Shown here piece after piece: positions 26,560 through 39,687 of a stretch of 53,971 nucleotides of DNA (the stretch's first letter is position 1; each line of letters opens with the position of its first letter). This DNA is from Elusimicrobiales bacterium (lineage in GTDB: Bacteria; Elusimicrobiota; Elusimicrobia; Elusimicrobiales; UBA9959): contig JAILAB010000006.1 of NCBI GenBank assembly GCA_024681855.1, positions 1-53,971 of the forward strand, given 5' to 3'. The notes under the pieces were generated by a model. That model ran no database searches, was not told the DNA's origin, and was given only the letters and a program-made list of their open reading frames with translations. A program made the translations under genes and the position numbers.

Positions 26560-27856
26560 CCCAATAAGCTTCCTCAAGGGCTGTTTCCTTCTCAGGCAGG
26601 CCTCTCATGAGCCTTGGAGATTTCTGCGTTATAACCTCATAGCTAACGCGGTTAGCATATTTCGCAAGCTGGGAAAGTGATGAATATGTCAAGGCATTTA
26701 CATTATGCTTAGGGGAATTTGGCACTCGCACCTGATAATAGCATTTTGCGCTAAGATCGTGAAGCAGGGCAGCAAGAGCGGCATCCCCTGCGCCATTTGT
26801 GGTCTTGACTTCGCTTGGCCCGCCCATAAAAGGATTAATATGTGTATATATTTTTATAGGCTCGGAACAGTCCTCTTTGCGCATGGGCCTGCTAAATTCA
26901 AATTTATTGTAATCAACCAGGCTCTTTGTATGCAGCGCATTTGTGGTATGCCTGGCTAAAGGGGCATCAACCCAGCCCGCTATGGTAAGCCCCTTAGGCC
27001 CTTCCGTAAGCAGTATAAGATCTGTAATATCAAGCAGCTGTTCAGCGGAAAGGAGAGAATCCTCTATGTCTGTTATTGCTGCGGCCTCCAGCTCATTCAT
27101 GGCTGCGATAGTTACATAATCGCTGATGAACTTTCGGAAAAAATCTTTCTTTGAAGCGATTAGTGAAGCCGTGCCTAATGTAAAAACCACTGGCACTTTA
27201 GCCGCCATGGCTATTTCGCAGGCAGCAATTGTAGCCTTAAATATAGGTTCCTTCTCATCTCTAAGAAGATAGGCAGAAATTAGCAAAGCAGAGGAATTTT
27301 CAATAATCTTGCTGTTTTCCCTTATGTTTTTTTCATTGAGGAGGTTCATTCCGCCTTTGCTTATGGCAAAGCTTCTTTCGCCGTCGGGGGTAATAAAACA
27401 CATTGCCCTGCCCATTTCCCCTTTAATAGACTGCAGGTAAGAGAGATCCACTCTGACGCTTGTATTCCTTATATATTTAAAGGCATAATCACCTACGGTA
27501 ATTGATTTTTTTATTGTGCCCAGCATTACGGAGCGCTCATCGGCAAGCACAGAGTAATTATGCAATGTGTTTCCAACGGAACCGCCGGCATATTCCCCTG
27601 AAATATAATTTCCTTCCTTAAGCATTTCATAAATATGCTCAGTCTGTTCTTCGGAAAGAACCTGAGATTCGCCTTTCTTAAGGCCGTTTTCCGTTATGAA
27701 GTTTTCAGGAACCCTGCATTCAATGTCAACCAAAAGCTGGTCTATTCCCACTATATAATAGCTTTCGGTTTCAAGCACATTGCGTACTTGGCTTTCACGG
27801 GTTTTTTCTTTCTTTGGAAAATAATGTTCGCTTTTTCTTTTGCCTGGAAATTTCAT
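26552..27856 (-). CDS. gsk: Inosine-guanosine kinase
   Basis: This is a 434-residue PfkB-family kinase, the same length as E. coli Gsk. I chose the ATG at 27856 because the protein then begins MKFPGKRKS-x-HYFP, the same start as E. coli Gsk as I know it; an upstream ATG 23 codons earlier is less likely, and an AGGCGG ribosome site fits the chosen one. GGPSEVKTTNGAGDAALAALL is the ATP and catalytic site (GAGD, with Asp as base), and EFSRPMRKEDC and SPRLMRGLPE also match Gsk. The enzyme salvages inosine and guanosine to IMP and GMP. The similarity to a gammaproteobacterial type protein over the full length suggests horizontal transfer or an old shared family. Confidence 0.95.
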   Translation of the reverse strand: MKFPGKRKSEHYFPKKEKTRESQVRNVLETESYYIVGIDQLLVDIECRVPENFITENGLKKGESQVLSEEQTEHIYEMLKEGNYISGEYAGGSVGNTLHNYSVLADERSVMLGTIKKSITVGDYAFKYIRNTSVRVDLSYLQSIKGEMGRAMCFITPDGERSFAISKGGMNLLNEKNIRENSKIIENSSALLISAYLLRDEKEPIFKATIAACEIAMAAKVPVVFTLGTASLIASKKDFFRKFISDYVTIAAMNELEAAAITDIEDSLLSAEQLLDITDLILLTEGPKGLTIAGWVDAPLARHTTNALHTKSLVDYNKFEFSRPMRKEDCSEPIKIYTHINPFMGGPSEVKTTNGAGDAALAALLHDLSAKCYYQVRVPNSPKHNVNALTYSSLSQLAKYANRVSYEVITQKSPRLMRGLPEKETALEEAYWDK

Positions 27857-28006
27857 AAATCCGCCTTTCTGTTTAAATAAATGATACAAAATAAGAAAAT
27901 TTTTATGAACATCATTAAACCGCATTGGGAATAAATTAGACTATCGAGCCTAAAGAGGCATGCCCCGTTACGGCAATTTATCAATCCCCGGCTAAAAACA
28001 TAAAGC

Positions 28007-29416
28007 CTAATTGGTTTCGGGATAGTCCCTGCGGCGCTGCTCATGCATGGGATGCCGGGCGCGCAGCTCCGGCTGCCGCAGCTTGGATGTTTCGGCTTTT
28101 CGCAGCACCGCATTCGTTATTATCACGCCGCAGGCGCAGGCCAGCAGGTCGCATATTGTCCTTGCGGCAAAAAGGCCATTTACGCCCCAGAAACGGGCTC
28201 CTATTATAAAGCCTGGAATTAGCAGCACGACAATTCTTATCGTATTCAGCCCTGCCGAGAATAAAGGCCGCTGCATGCCATTCATGACAAAAGTGCAGTA
28301 TCGGAAAACTTCAAGCCCGCCATAGCATAAGCAAGTAATATATATGTACTTGATTATTATTTTTATAACCTCAGGGTCTTGAGAGAAAAAAGGAGCAATG
28401 GATGGAGTAAACAGATAAAAAAACAGGGCCATCACAAGGCCATATATAAAGGCAAAAGACATGGCAAGGTTCTTTCCCTCCCTTATGCGGTCCAGCCTGC
28501 CAGCGCCATAGTTCTGGGCTATGAATGGAGTAAGAGTCATTCCTATTGACATTGGTATAAGGCAGGAAAACATCTCCAGCCTGCCTGTTACGCCCAAAGC
28601 GGCAACCACCTCCGTGCCGAAGCCTGCTGCCAGCTTCGTGTTTATGCCAAGGCATATAGGCGTAAGCACTGAACTGTAAACTGCCGGCAAGCCCATATTA
28701 AGCACCCTTCTCCAAGATATTAATATTCTCCGCCTAGAGCGCACATCGGCATTCAGAAGATGATGTTTCTTATACAGAATCAGAAAGGAAAGCACTAATA
28801 TAACGCTCTGGGCAATTATGGTAGCCAAAGCCGCGCCTTTAATTTCCATACGGGGAAAACCGCATATCCCGAATATAAAAAAGGGAGATATGGCCAGATT
28901 TAGCATTGTTCCAGTAACCATCAGAGCGCTGGAAATTTTGGTATTCCCGGTACAGGTTATTATGTTAACGAACATATGCTGAAGGCATTGCACGCCCATG
29001 CCAAGGTAGAAAATTTTCATGTATTCGCAGGTGAGTTCCAGCACATGGCCATGCGCGCCCATGCGGCTGAAAAGGGGCTCTGCCGTTATAAAACCCAGCA
29101 CGCATAATATGCCGGACATAAGCAGCATGAGCAGCACGGAATGAGAGGTTACCCTGGCAGCCTTGGAATGATTTCCTCCTCCCAGGGAATAGGCAACAAC
29201 AGTCATTGTGCCGGTACCTATTGACATAAGGGCAAAGCCTACCAGCATCACAACTGGGAAAGTGAAAGACATGGCAGCTAAAGGCTCAGTTCCGAGCTTT
29301 GAGACAAGCCATGTCGTGGCAAGATTATAAAACTGAAGAGCAAATGTGCCGGCCAGCATGGGAACAGCCAGGCTCATTATCGTCTTAGGCACGCTGTGCG
29401 TAATAAGTGAAGCCAT
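28007..29416 (-). CDS. MATE family multidrug/cation exporter
   Basis: This is a 469-residue inner-membrane protein with twelve hydrophobic segments. The start MASLITHSVPKTIMSLAVPMLAGTF and the FYNLATTWLVSKLGTEPLAAMS block are typical of MATE proteins, as is IAQNYGAGRLDRIREG near residue 265. Such proteins export cationic drugs or small metabolites using sodium or protons. The C-terminal 25 residues are hydrophilic and Arg-rich (QPELRARHPMHEQRRR), an addition beyond the family core. It is upstream of gsk on the same strand with a 150-base gap and divergent from the esterase gene. Substrate cannot be told. Confidence 0.92.
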   Translation of the reverse strand: MASLITHSVPKTIMSLAVPMLAGTFALQFYNLATTWLVSKLGTEPLAAMSFTFPVVMLVGFALMSIGTGTMTVVAYSLGGGNHSKAARVTSHSVLLMLLMSGILCVLGFITAEPLFSRMGAHGHVLELTCEYMKIFYLGMGVQCLQHMFVNIITCTGNTKISSALMVTGTMLNLAISPFFIFGICGFPRMEIKGAALATIIAQSVILVLSFLILYKKHHLLNADVRSRRRILISWRRVLNMGLPAVYSSVLTPICLGINTKLAAGFGTEVVAALGVTGRLEMFSCLIPMSIGMTLTPFIAQNYGAGRLDRIREGKNLAMSFAFIYGLVMALFFYLFTPSIAPFFSQDPEVIKIIIKYIYITCLCYGGLEVFRYCTFVMNGMQRPLFSAGLNTIRIVVLLIPGFIIGARFWGVNGLFAARTICDLLACACGVIITNAVLRKAETSKLRQPELRARHPMHEQRRRDYPETN

Positions 29417-29551
29417 ATTTATACAAAACTGTAACTTTCTATATTCATATTTTACATTAAAGGCCTTTAGCCTGAAAAATCATTGTTCTCATCTCACGGA
29501 GGGACTTTCGTCCTATATTATTTTTCGGCATTAAAGTTATAAAATTATTTT

Positions 29552-30340
29552 ATGCCAGCTTTTAAGAAATATTATTCCAAATGCCATGTGCTAACATTCA
29601 ACATGCCCATTCCCCAGCTAGGAGTTTCTTCCCGCAGGATATGGATATATCTTCCGCCCGGCTATAGGGAAACGGAAAAGAAATACTCCGTGCTTTATAT
29701 GCATGACGGACAGAATCTTTTTGACAAGAGCACATCGTATTGCGGAGAATGGTCAGTTGGCCGCAGCATAAACGCCTTGGTAAAAGCGGGGCTGCATCCC
29801 GGCGTAATTGTCGTAGGAATAGACAATGGCGGTCCAACCCGCGGCGACGAATATTCGCCCTGGAAAGGCATAGACGTTATTAATCCCAAAGGCGAACAGT
29901 ATGTGCGTTTTATAATAGAAACACTAAAGCCTTTCATAGACATAAACCTGCGCACATTGCCAGACCGCAAGCATACAGGCATAGCGGGCAGCTCAGCCGG
30001 AGGCATAATATCATTCTTTGCCGCAGTGAAATATCCCAATGTTTTCGGCAGGGCAGGCATATTCTCCCCGTCATTCTGGTATTCCTGGGACAAAGTTCAG
30101 GCTTTCCTGAAAAAAGCTGACCTGCGCTCAGGGCTTAGAGTTTATCTGGACATAGGAACAAAAGAAGAAGACCGCCCGGAAGATTACCTGCGCTGCGCGG
30201 AAGCAATGTCAAAGATTTTTGCTAAAAAAGAAGGCGTGAAGCTCAAATTCATAATTGATGAAGGAGCGCCGCATCATGAAGACGCATGGGCCCGCCGTTT
30301 CCCTGATGCCTTCCGCTGGCTTTTCGCAAGGAACAGCTGA
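29552..30340 (+). CDS. Enterochelin esterase/EstA-like alpha/beta hydrolase
   Basis: This is a 262-residue protein without a signal peptide. RRIWIYLPPGY and YSVLYMHDGQNLFD are the family start, GIDNGG is the oxyanion region, the nucleophile is in GIAGSSAGG, and the catalytic His is in the APHHEDAWARRFP end. This is the esterase family of EstA, Fes and IroE. In anaerobes such proteins cleave acyl groups from sugars or siderophores; no siderophore gene is nearby, so a carbohydrate esterase role is more likely but unproven. It is a single gene, divergent from the MATE gene and convergent with lnt. Confidence 0.85.
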   Translation: MPAFKKYYSKCHVLTFNMPIPQLGVSSRRIWIYLPPGYRETEKKYSVLYMHDGQNLFDKSTSYCGEWSVGRSINALVKAGLHPGVIVVGIDNGGPTRGDEYSPWKGIDVINPKGEQYVRFIIETLKPFIDINLRTLPDRKHTGIAGSSAGGIISFFAAVKYPNVFGRAGIFSPSFWYSWDKVQAFLKKADLRSGLRVYLDIGTKEEDRPEDYLRCAEAMSKIFAKKEGVKLKFIIDEGAPHHEDAWARRFPDAFRWLFARNS

Positions 30341-30406
30341 AAATTTAAAGCAGTTTAAGGCTGAAACAGTCCCGCCGCATAAAAATTTGCCAAACCTCAA
30401 ATATAA

Positions 30407-32014
30407 TCAAAGGAACACGAGAGTAACTGCAAAAGCCAGGCAGAACAGCAGGCACAGTCCGGCGAACACATTGCCGTATTTCACATAAAAAGACAAAGGC
30501 TGCCCATAAGGAATGTCAACGGAGGCTTCCAAAACACCTTCCTCATTAAGAGCCTTAAATGCTGTTATTTTTCCATTGCTGTTTATCACTGCGGAAATGC
30601 CATTATTGGCTGCACGCAATATAGGCCTGCGCGTCTCCGCCGCGCGGAAAACCAAAGCTGCAAGATGCTGGTATGGGGCAGAGGTGTCTAAATACCAGCC
30701 GTCATTAGTAATGTTTACGAAAACATCAGCCCCCCTTTCCGCATCTGATGAATACAGAAAAGGGAAAATAGATTCATAACATATCGTCGGCGCAATCTTT
30801 AAGCCTTTAAGCTGCATGAGAGATTGTTTCATGCTCCCAGGCTTAAACTCTCCCAATGCGGCCACAGTGCCTATGAATTTTCCCAGGACATTGCGAAAAG
30901 GAACATATTCTCCAAAAGGGACAAGAATGCGCTTGTGATAATCTGGGCCTGGGCCTTCAGGCGTGATTAGACAGGCAGCAACGCGCTTTCCGTCTCCCCT
31001 TGAAACAGAGCCGACTATATGGCTGCTAAAATAAACCTTAGACATTCCGTCAAGCCATAAAGCATATTTTGGGTCATCAATCCATCCCGGCAGGGCATTT
31101 TCCGGCCATAAGACAAGGTCTTTATGTTTCAGCTTGCTTACCATGGAACCTAATTTCTGCCTTATTTCATTTTCGCGTGCCGGATCCCATTTTTCATACA
31201 GATTTATGCAGGGCTGCAAAAGCGCTGCCTGAACCTTAATGGTTTTATCCGAAGCCATTTCAGGAGATGACATCGCCATGCCGAAAATCCAAATTCCGCC
31301 AGCTGCCAGAACGGCAGGCAAAAAACCAAAAATTCTTTTATAAAACGGTTCTTTGCGCAAGGCAATTGCGGCCAGCAGGGCAGAAGAGAAGCATAAGGCC
31401 CAGCTAAGGCCGTAAACTCCTGTAATAGAAGATATTTGAATGAACTCAGGCTGCTGCCACTGAGAATATGCCAATATAAACCAGGGGAAAGATATGGCCT
31501 TTTGGCTTATGCTTATTTTCAGCCATTCCATGCATACCCAGCCGGATGCAAAAAGCAGAGGGAAAATTCCATTACCCACGCGGCGGACAAAAAAACCGAA
31601 AGCGCCAACTGCTATGAAATCAAGAGACATCAGAGCCGCAAGCAGAACAAGGCCTAAAACGGAGAAATAGCTCTGCACGCCGCCAGCGCGCATTGTGGGA
31701 TAAATCCAATAAAGCAGGCCTGCATAAGAAAGAAAACCGCATAAAAAAGAGCCGGAAATAAGGCTTTTCCATTTTTTTGCGCGCAGCACAAAAAAAGCAA
31801 ACGGGGTTAAAGCCAGCCATGCCAGCCAGTTATACTCAAATTTGGGGTAACTTAATACAAGCAGTACCGGCGTAAGAGGCAAGGCCAGCCATGGCAGAAT
31901 GCGTAAAAACCGCGCGGTCTTGCGCATGGACGCGCGGTTTTTATCTGCGGGCTGTTCCTCATTCCCGGAATTTTTTCTGTTGTTTCTGTTCCTTAAAGAT
32001 TGGCTCCGTGGCAT
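30407..32014 (-). CDS. lnt: Apolipoprotein N-acyltransferase
   Basis: This is a 535-residue inner-membrane enzyme that adds the third acyl chain to lipoproteins. Several N-terminal membrane segments precede a nitrilase-like domain with the catalytic Glu in WPENALPG, Lys in [15 protein letters not shown] and Cys in [10 protein letters not shown]. The final membrane segment is near the C-terminus. The longest frame starts at 32014 inside secA (22-base overlap); the first 29 residues are polar and basic. The next ATG at 31925-31927 starts right before the first membrane segment, but it lies in the loop of a terminator-like hairpin. Neither start has a good ribosome site. Its presence shows an outer membrane with triacylated lipoproteins. 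Confidence 0.93.
   Translation of the reverse strand: MPRSQSLRNRNNRKNSGNEEQPADKNRASMRKTARFLRILPWLALPLTPVLLVLSYPKFEYNWLAWLALTPFAFFVLRAKKWKSLISGSFLCGFLSYAGLLYWIYPTMRAGGVQSYFSVLGLVLLAALMSLDFIAVGAFGFFVRRVGNGIFPLLFASGWVCMEWLKISISQKAISFPWFILAYSQWQQPEFIQISSITGVYGLSWALCFSSALLAAIALRKEPFYKRIFGFLPAVLAAGGIWIFGMAMSSPEMASDKTIKVQAALLQPCINLYEKWDPARENEIRQKLGSMVSKLKHKDLVLWPENALPGWIDDPKYALWLDGMSKVYFSSHIVGSVSRGDGKRVAACLITPEGPGPDYHKRILVPFGEYVPFRNVLGKFIGTVAALGEFKPGSMKQSLMQLKGLKIAPTICYESIFPFLYSSDAERGADVFVNITNDGWYLDTSAPYQHLAALVFRAAETRRPILRAANNGISAVINSNGKITAFKALNEEGVLEASVDIPYGQPLSFYVKYGNVFAGLCLLFCLAFAVTLVFL
31904..31943 (-). terminator. Terminator-like hairpin within the 5-prime part of lnt
   Basis: TAAAAACCGCGCG and CGCGCGGTTTTTA form a perfect 13-base stem with a 14-base loop. 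On the minus strand the stem ends in a T5 run. It lies about 50 bases after the secA stop, so it could end or weaken secA transcripts before lnt. The alternative lnt ATG (31925-31927) is inside the loop. Confidence 0.7.
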
Positions 32015-34638
32015 TTTTTATATTTTTTTCCCGATCCGCAAGGACAAGGGTCATTTCTGCCTATCTTGCCATGCACCGGCAGAGGAGATTTTGCTGCGGG
32101 CGGCAGATGGCGGCCAGCGTTCTGGCCAGGCTCATGCCCATTGCTCCCGGCAGCAGAGCGCGGGGCTTGCGCTGGCTGCGCCACAGGCTGCTGCGGCGCA
32201 TGCACGCGGAACACATAGGAAACCATGGTGTCCCTTATTCTGGCAAGCATATTTTCAAAAAGATAATAGGATTCTTTCTGATATTCAACAAGGGGATCTT
32301 TCTGACCATATGCGCGCAAGCCTACGCCTTTCTTCAAATGATCCAGCTCATAAAGATGATTCTTCCATACCTGGTCTATAATCTGAAGCAGCAGCATTCT
32401 TTCCACATCAGCAAAAGGAATGCCCCGCTCTTCAAATTCCTGTTTTCTGTCCTCGTAAAGGACATCAACCCTGTCAAAAATATCTTCTTCCAGGGCAGGC
32501 CTGACAAGAGTATTCCTGTCCTCATCTGAATAGGAAACTTCAAATCCGAATGTTTTTTTCAGGAAAAGATTAAGGGAATTGAAATTCCAAAGATTCGCAT
32601 GCTCTTTTATGGGAGCATTCTCATCAAGGCGTTCCGTTACGGCCTCATGAATCATCTGCGTTACCCTTTCAGGTATGCCTTTGCCGTCAAGTATAGCATC
32701 GCGCAGGCCGTATATGGCTAAGCGCTGCTTGTTCATAACATTGTCATAATCAAGCAAATGTTTCCTTGCGTCAAAATTCTGGCCCTCAACTCTTTTTTGG
32801 GCACCGGCTATCTGCTTGGAGATTATAGGAGACTCTATCACTTCCCCTTCTTTCATGCCAAGCCTTTCCATAATGCCGGCAATGCGGTCGGAACCAAACA
32901 GGCGCATAAGCTCATCGCCGAGAGAGACATAGAACACTGAGGCTCCGGGATCTCCCTGGCGGGCGCAGCGGCCGCGCAGCTGATTGTCAATGCGGCGGCT
33001 CTCATGGCGTTCAGTTCCTATTACATACAGGCCGCCCAAGGCAGCCACTTCTTTCTGCGCAGCCTCATCGTACGGGGCACCGCCGAGCACTATGTCAGTG
33101 CCGCGGCCTGCCATATTCGTGGCAATGGTAACCTGGCCTTTTCTTCCGGCCTGGGCTATTATTTGGGCCTCCATTTCGTGATACTTGGCATTAAGCACCT
33201 GATGCGGAATGCCTTTAGCCCTAAGAACATTGGAAAGCTGTTCCGATTTTTCAATTGACCTTGTGCCTATCAGCATAGGCTGGCCGCGCTTCCATGTTTT
33301 CTCCACTTCCTGAGCTATGGCATTGAATTTCTCTCTTTCCGTGAGATACACGCGATCCGGAGAGTCCACTCTTGCAAGCGGCTTATTCGGCGGAATCTCA
33401 ACCACATCCAGCTTGTATATTTCCCAAAATTCATCCGCCTCAGTCATGGCTGTGCCTGTCATGCCAGCCAGTTTATTGTAAAGCTTAAAATAATTCTGAT
33501 AAGTGATAGTGGCAAGAGTCTGATTCTCTTCCTTTATTTTAAGGCCTTCCTTAGCCTCAATGGCCTGATGCAGGCCATCTGACCAGCGGCGGCCCGGCAT
33601 AAGCCTTCCGGTAAATTCATCAACTATTATAATTTCCCCGTCTTTAACAACATAGGCCACATCTTTTTTGAACAGATGATATGCGCGCAGGCCCTGCGTA
33701 AGGTGATGGGCCCAGCCTGAAGACACATCGTCATATATATTGCCTACGCCAAGCATTTTTTCGGCCTTGCTTATGCCTTCAGCAGTAAGAGTGGCAAGAT
33801 TATTTTTCTCATCAATTATTGCATCATAGCCCTTGCCTAAATCTATCCCTTCCCGTTTTGCGTCTATTTCTTCCTTCTCTGTAATGAAACGCGGGTTTAA
33901 CAATGGGATTACCCTGTTTACAAGATAATACTTGTCGGTTGATTCCTCAGCAGGGCCGGAGATTATAAGCGGCGTGCGGGCCTCATCTATAAGTATGGAG
34001 TCAACCTCGTCAACAATGGCATAATTTCTGTCGCGCATTACGCGTTCGCTCTTGTCAATGACCATATTATCCCTAAGATAATCAAAGCCCACTTCGCTAT
34101 TTGTGATATAAGTAATATCGCGGTTGTACATCTCGCGGCGCTCGTCATTGCGCATATCATGCTGCACGGAACCTACGGTAAGCCCCAGGAACTGATGTAT
34201 GGGACCCATCCACTCGCTGTCGCGCTTTGCCAGATAATCATTAACCGTAACAATATGCACGCCCTTGCCGGTAAGGGCATTCAGATAAGCCGGAAGCGTG
34301 GAAACAAGAGTTTTTCCTTCACCCGTGCGCATTTCAGCTATCTTGCCCCTGTGAAGGACTATGCCGCCTATAAGCTGCACATCATAATGCCGCATGTGAA
34401 GAACACGCTTAGAAGCCTCCCTTACCGTGGCAAAGGCTTCAGGCAAAATGTCATCAAGAGTTTCCCCTTTAGCAAGGCGCTCCTTAAATTCGGGAGTCTT
34501 TGCCTTCAGTTCATCGTCAGAAAGCTTGGAATAGGAATCTTCCAGCGCATTTATCTGAGCGACTATGGGATTAATGGTCTTTAAAGCTCTTTCGCTTTTT
34601 GTACCGATAATGGCTTCAACAAGTTTATCAAAAATCAT
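31993..34638 (-). CDS. secA: Preprotein translocase ATPase SecA
   Basis: This is an 881-residue motor of the Sec pathway. The nucleotide-binding Walker A is [10 protein letters not shown] near residue 103, [20 protein letters not shown] is the Walker B and following block, and [11 protein letters not shown] is in the second motor half. The C-terminal zinc-binding SEC-C motif is [13 protein letters not shown], and an Ala/Pro-rich linker precedes it. All parts are intact and length is normal. It starts 88 bases after the atp operon and overlaps lnt. A terminator lies between atpC and secA, so it may have its own promoter there. Confidence 0.98.
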   Translation of the reverse strand: MIFDKLVEAIIGTKSERALKTINPIVAQINALEDSYSKLSDDELKAKTPEFKERLAKGETLDDILPEAFATVREASKRVLHMRHYDVQLIGGIVLHRGKIAEMRTGEGKTLVSTLPAYLNALTGKGVHIVTVNDYLAKRDSEWMGPIHQFLGLTVGSVQHDMRNDERREMYNRDITYITNSEVGFDYLRDNMVIDKSERVMRDRNYAIVDEVDSILIDEARTPLIISGPAEESTDKYYLVNRVIPLLNPRFITEKEEIDAKREGIDLGKGYDAIIDEKNNLATLTAEGISKAEKMLGVGNIYDDVSSGWAHHLTQGLRAYHLFKKDVAYVVKDGEIIIVDEFTGRLMPGRRWSDGLHQAIEAKEGLKIKEENQTLATITYQNYFKLYNKLAGMTGTAMTEADEFWEIYKLDVVEIPPNKPLARVDSPDRVYLTEREKFNAIAQEVEKTWKRGQPMLIGTRSIEKSEQLSNVLRAKGIPHQVLNAKYHEMEAQIIAQAGRKGQVTIATNMAGRGTDIVLGGAPYDEAAQKEVAALGGLYVIGTERHESRRIDNQLRGRCARQGDPGASVFYVSLGDELMRLFGSDRIAGIMERLGMKEGEVIESPIISKQIAGAQKRVEGQNFDARKHLLDYDNVMNKQRLAIYGLRDAILDGKGIPERVTQMIHEAVTERLDENAPIKEHANLWNFNSLNLFLKKTFGFEVSYSDEDRNTLVRPALEEDIFDRVDVLYEDRKQEFEERGIPFADVERMLLLQIIDQVWKNHLYELDHLKKGVGLRAYGQKDPLVEYQKESYYLFENMLARIRDTMVSYVFRVHAPQQPVAQPAQAPRSAAGSNGHEPGQNAGRHLPPAAKSPLPVHGKIGRNDPCPCGSGKKYKKCHGANL

Positions 34639-34677
34639 AATTATATTTTAATAAAATAGAGTTAAAACTAAAAGGGC

Positions 34678-34706
34678 AAAAATGCCGCCATAAGGCCGCA
34701 GCGGCA
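34678..34706 (-). terminator. Terminator after the atp operon
   Basis: TGCCGC and GCGGCA form a 6-base stem with a 12-base loop that can pair further. On the minus strand a T5 run follows. It sits 21 bases after the atpC stop and 40 bases before the secA start. Confidence 0.65.
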
Positions 34707-34726
34707 AAAGGCAATTACAAGCCCTG

Positions 34727-35164
34727 TCAGGAATTTTTGCGGCCATGGTGCTTGGCATTTTTCCTCAAATTATTAAGAACGGCAATGCTTCGCTCTATGT
34801 TCATAGCAGCCTCGTCAAGGTTAAGATCATCTCCATTCACAAGTCCGGCATTCTTCTCCTTGCGTGATGCCTGAAGCCTGGTTTCCTCAGCAAGCTCCTG
34901 CATTATTTCAGCATTGCCGGCAAGGATTATCACATTATCATTCAGCACCTCCGCCAAGCCGCGGTAAATTTCAAAAGAACTTGTTTTGCCTCCGCTTACA
35001 TAAGTTACCATGCCTGCTTTCAAAAGAGACATAAGAGGGGCATGCCCCGGGCGTATGCCCAGCATTCCGTTTTCAGCCGGAATTATAACCTCTTCTGCCG
35101 GAAGCTCATTAACCTCTGTTCCTTCAGGAGTAAGTATGGAAAGCTTTAGGAGTTTAGCTGCCAT
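34727..35164 (-). CDS. atpC: F-type ATP synthase epsilon subunit
   Basis: This is a 145-residue subunit of the central stalk. The N-terminal beta sandwich shows IIPAENGMLGIRPGHAPLMSLL, the family hallmark. The C-terminal helices (residues 88-137) are intact, so the autoinhibitory tail is present. The last residues are basic (KHHGRKNS). It is the last gene of the operon, 8 bases after atpD, and a terminator follows. Confidence 0.96.
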   Translation of the reverse strand: MAAKLLKLSILTPEGTEVNELPAEEVIIPAENGMLGIRPGHAPLMSLLKAGMVTYVSGGKTSSFEIYRGLAEVLNDNVIILAGNAEIMQELAEETRLQASRKEKNAGLVNGDDLNLDEAAMNIERSIAVLNNLRKNAKHHGRKNS

Positions 35165-35172
35165 GATATGCC

Positions 35173-37522
<2,350 letters not shown>

Positions 37523-39034
37523 TTAATGTGTCTTTTTGAAATCGGCAAGAGCTTTCTCTATTTCTGCCTTAAGCTCTTCGTTAAGCTGTTTTTTCTCCGA
37601 TATGGCAGCCATAAGTTCCGCGCGGGAATCTCTCAGCCAGCGCAAGAGAGATGTTTCCTCCTGGCGCACTTCTTCAGGCTTAATGTCATCAAAGAAGCCG
37701 TGAGAGCCGGCATAAAGCACAATAACCTGTTCCGCAGCTGTAAGCGGAGAATACTGATTCTGCTTCAGCAGCTCTACCATTCGTTTTCCCCTGTTAAGCT
37801 GCGCCATGCTGGCTTTGTCAAGCTCAGAGCCAAACTGGGCAAAAGAAGCCAGCTCATTGTATTGAGCTATGTCCAGACGAAGCTGCCCCGCAACCTGCTT
37901 CATGGCCTTTATCTGCGCAGAGCTTCCGACACGGGAAACAGATATGCCTACATTAACGGCAGGCCTTATGCCGGAATGGAAAAGAGAAGGCTCAAGATAA
38001 ATCTGTCCATCCGTAATGGAAATGACATTCGTGGGAATATAAGCCGTAACGTCATTTGCCTGTGTTTCAATTATTGGCAGCGCCGTAAGGGAGCCGCCGC
38101 CATGCTTCCCGCTTAGCTTGCAAGCCCTCTCCAGCAGCCTGGAATGCAAATAAAATACATCTCCGGGGTATGCTTCTCGGCCCGGCGGGCGTCGCAAAAG
38201 CAGAGACATCTGCCTGTATGCCTGCGCATGCTTTGAAAGGTCGTCATAGACAATAAGCGCATGGCGGCCATTCCACATAAATTCCTCGCCTATGGCGCAT
38301 CCTGAATATGGGGCTATATAAAGCATTGAGGCAGGATCTGCCGCGCAAGCCGATACAACGACCGTATATTCCATTGCGCCGTGGTCTTCCAGCGTTTTTA
38401 CCAGGCGCGCCACCGTTGACTGCTTCTGGCCTATTGCAACATAAATGCAGAGCGGGCGGGTTTCCGCAGGCTCATTTTTCTGGTTTAAAATGGCATCCAA
38501 GGCAACAGCCGTTTTGCCGGTCTGCCTGTCTCCGATTATAAGTTCTCTCTGCCCCCGGCCTATGGGAATCATTGCATCAATGGCTTTAAGGCCTGTCTGA
38601 AGAGGCTCCTTAACAGGCTGGCGCTCCACTACGCCAGGCGCAATTATTTCTACCGGGCGGCGGCGATCCGTCTTTATGGGGCCTTTGCCGTCTATGGGGC
38701 GGCCAAGCGCATCCACTACTCGGCCTATCATGGCTTCGCCTACAGGAACTTCCAAAACACGGCCCGTGCGTTTCACTCTGTCGCCTTCTTTTATGAGCGT
38801 GTCATCGCCCATGACAACTATACCGACATTTTCACGCTCTATGTTCTGCACCATGCCGGCAACGCCGCTTTCAAATTCCACCAGTTCGCCCACAAGAGCG
38901 CGGGAAAGGCCATAAGCGCGGGCAATTCCATCGCCTATCTGCAATACCTGTCCTGCCTCGCTCAGCTCGGCTGCCGGAACAAAATTAGCAATCCGGTTCT
39001 TGATAATATCGGTTATCTCTTCAGGTTTTATCAT
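37523..39034 (-). CDS. atpA: F-type ATP synthase alpha subunit
   Basis: This is a 503-residue non-catalytic subunit with the Walker [37 protein letters not shown] is intact, including the conserved Arg finger region downstream ([10 protein letters not shown]). Length is normal. It starts 92 bases after atpH, the only wide gap in the operon, and that gap contains a hairpin. Confidence 0.98.
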   Translation of the reverse strand: MIKPEEITDIIKNRIANFVPAAELSEAGQVLQIGDGIARAYGLSRALVGELVEFESGVAGMVQNIERENVGIVVMGDDTLIKEGDRVKRTGRVLEVPVGEAMIGRVVDALGRPIDGKGPIKTDRRRPVEIIAPGVVERQPVKEPLQTGLKAIDAMIPIGRGQRELIIGDRQTGKTAVALDAILNQKNEPAETRPLCIYVAIGQKQSTVARLVKTLEDHGAMEYTVVVSACAADPASMLYIAPYSGCAIGEEFMWNGRHALIVYDDLSKHAQAYRQMSLLLRRPPGREAYPGDVFYLHSRLLERACKLSGKHGGGSLTALPIIETQANDVTAYIPTNVISITDGQIYLEPSLFHSGIRPAVNVGISVSRVGSSAQIKAMKQVAGQLRLDIAQYNELASFAQFGSELDKASMAQLNRGKRMVELLKQNQYSPLTAAEQVIVLYAGSHGFFDDIKPEEVRQEETSLLRWLRDSRAELMAAISEKKQLNEELKAEIEKALADFKKTH

Positions 39035-39061
39035 TTCATCACTCTTAAATCGCGCAGTAAA

Positions 39062-39113
39062 TTTTGCATTTCCGCTTTTTTAGCGGAAGGTTGCGGAATG
39101 AAAAAATGCAAAA
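39062..39113 (-). other. Hairpin between atpH and atpA
   Basis: TTCCGCT (39070-39076) pairs with AGCGGAA (39082-39088), and an outer arm TTTTGCAT (39062-39069) pairs with ATGCAAAA (39106-39113). The gap is the only one above 30 bases in the operon. The structure may slow degradation or tune the level of alpha relative to delta; it is not a terminator with a clean T run. Confidence 0.5.
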
Positions 39114-39126
39114 ATCCAATTTCGCT

Positions 39127-39675
39127 TTATTCCGCAAGAGTTTTTTCCAAGGCTTTCAGCCGGCCTCTAAGGCTGGCATCTAGGAGCACATCGCCCGTTT
39201 TAAGCTCAAATCCGCCAATAATGCTCTTATCCAGTATTTCCGTAAGAATGACCTTTTTAGGGTCAGGCGAAATAATTTTCTTCACTTTTTCAAGAACGGA
39301 AGCAGGAAGAGGAAATGGCGTGCGTATTTCAGAACGCAATATGCCGCTCATTTCATCAAGCTGGGCATGGCAGCTAGACAGTATGGCTCCAAGAAGATTA
39401 AAACGCCCGTGGCCTATCAGCAAAAGAATCAGATTCCATGCAGGACCGCGGACATCTGAGATCTTTTCCAGCAATTCAGTTTTCACGCTGGCAGAAATAG
39501 CCGGATGGCCTAAAAAGCTTCCATAAGGCTTCAGAATATCCGCCAGCGCTTCCAGTTTTGCAATGCGGGAAGAAGCTGCCTCTATGGCAGCTTCCCTGGA
39601 GGCTGCTTGCAGGCTGCCTGCCCCGGCATAAGCCCTGGCATAGCGTTTAGCAAGCGTTTTTTCTGAAGAATCCAT
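39127..39675 (-). CDS. atpH: F-type ATP synthase delta subunit
   Basis: This is a 182-residue peripheral stalk subunit. The start KTLAKRYARAYAGA and the end IIGGFELKTGDVLLDASLRGRLKAL are typical of OSCP/delta. It holds F1 to the b dimer. It lies 12 bases after atpF. Confidence 0.95.
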   Translation of the reverse strand: MDSSEKTLAKRYARAYAGAGSLQAASREAAIEAASSRIAKLEALADILKPYGSFLGHPAISASVKTELLEKISDVRGPAWNLILLLIGHGRFNLLGAILSSCHAQLDEMSGILRSEIRTPFPLPASVLEKVKKIISPDPKKVILTEILDKSIIGGFELKTGDVLLDASLRGRLKALEKTLAE

Positions 39676-39687
39676 CTGGCCTTTTCC

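Noticed and set aside
31891-32529. Plus-strand 212-codon frame opposite lnt and secA
   Set aside because: It is antisense to the conserved secA C-terminus and lnt start and resembles no protein.
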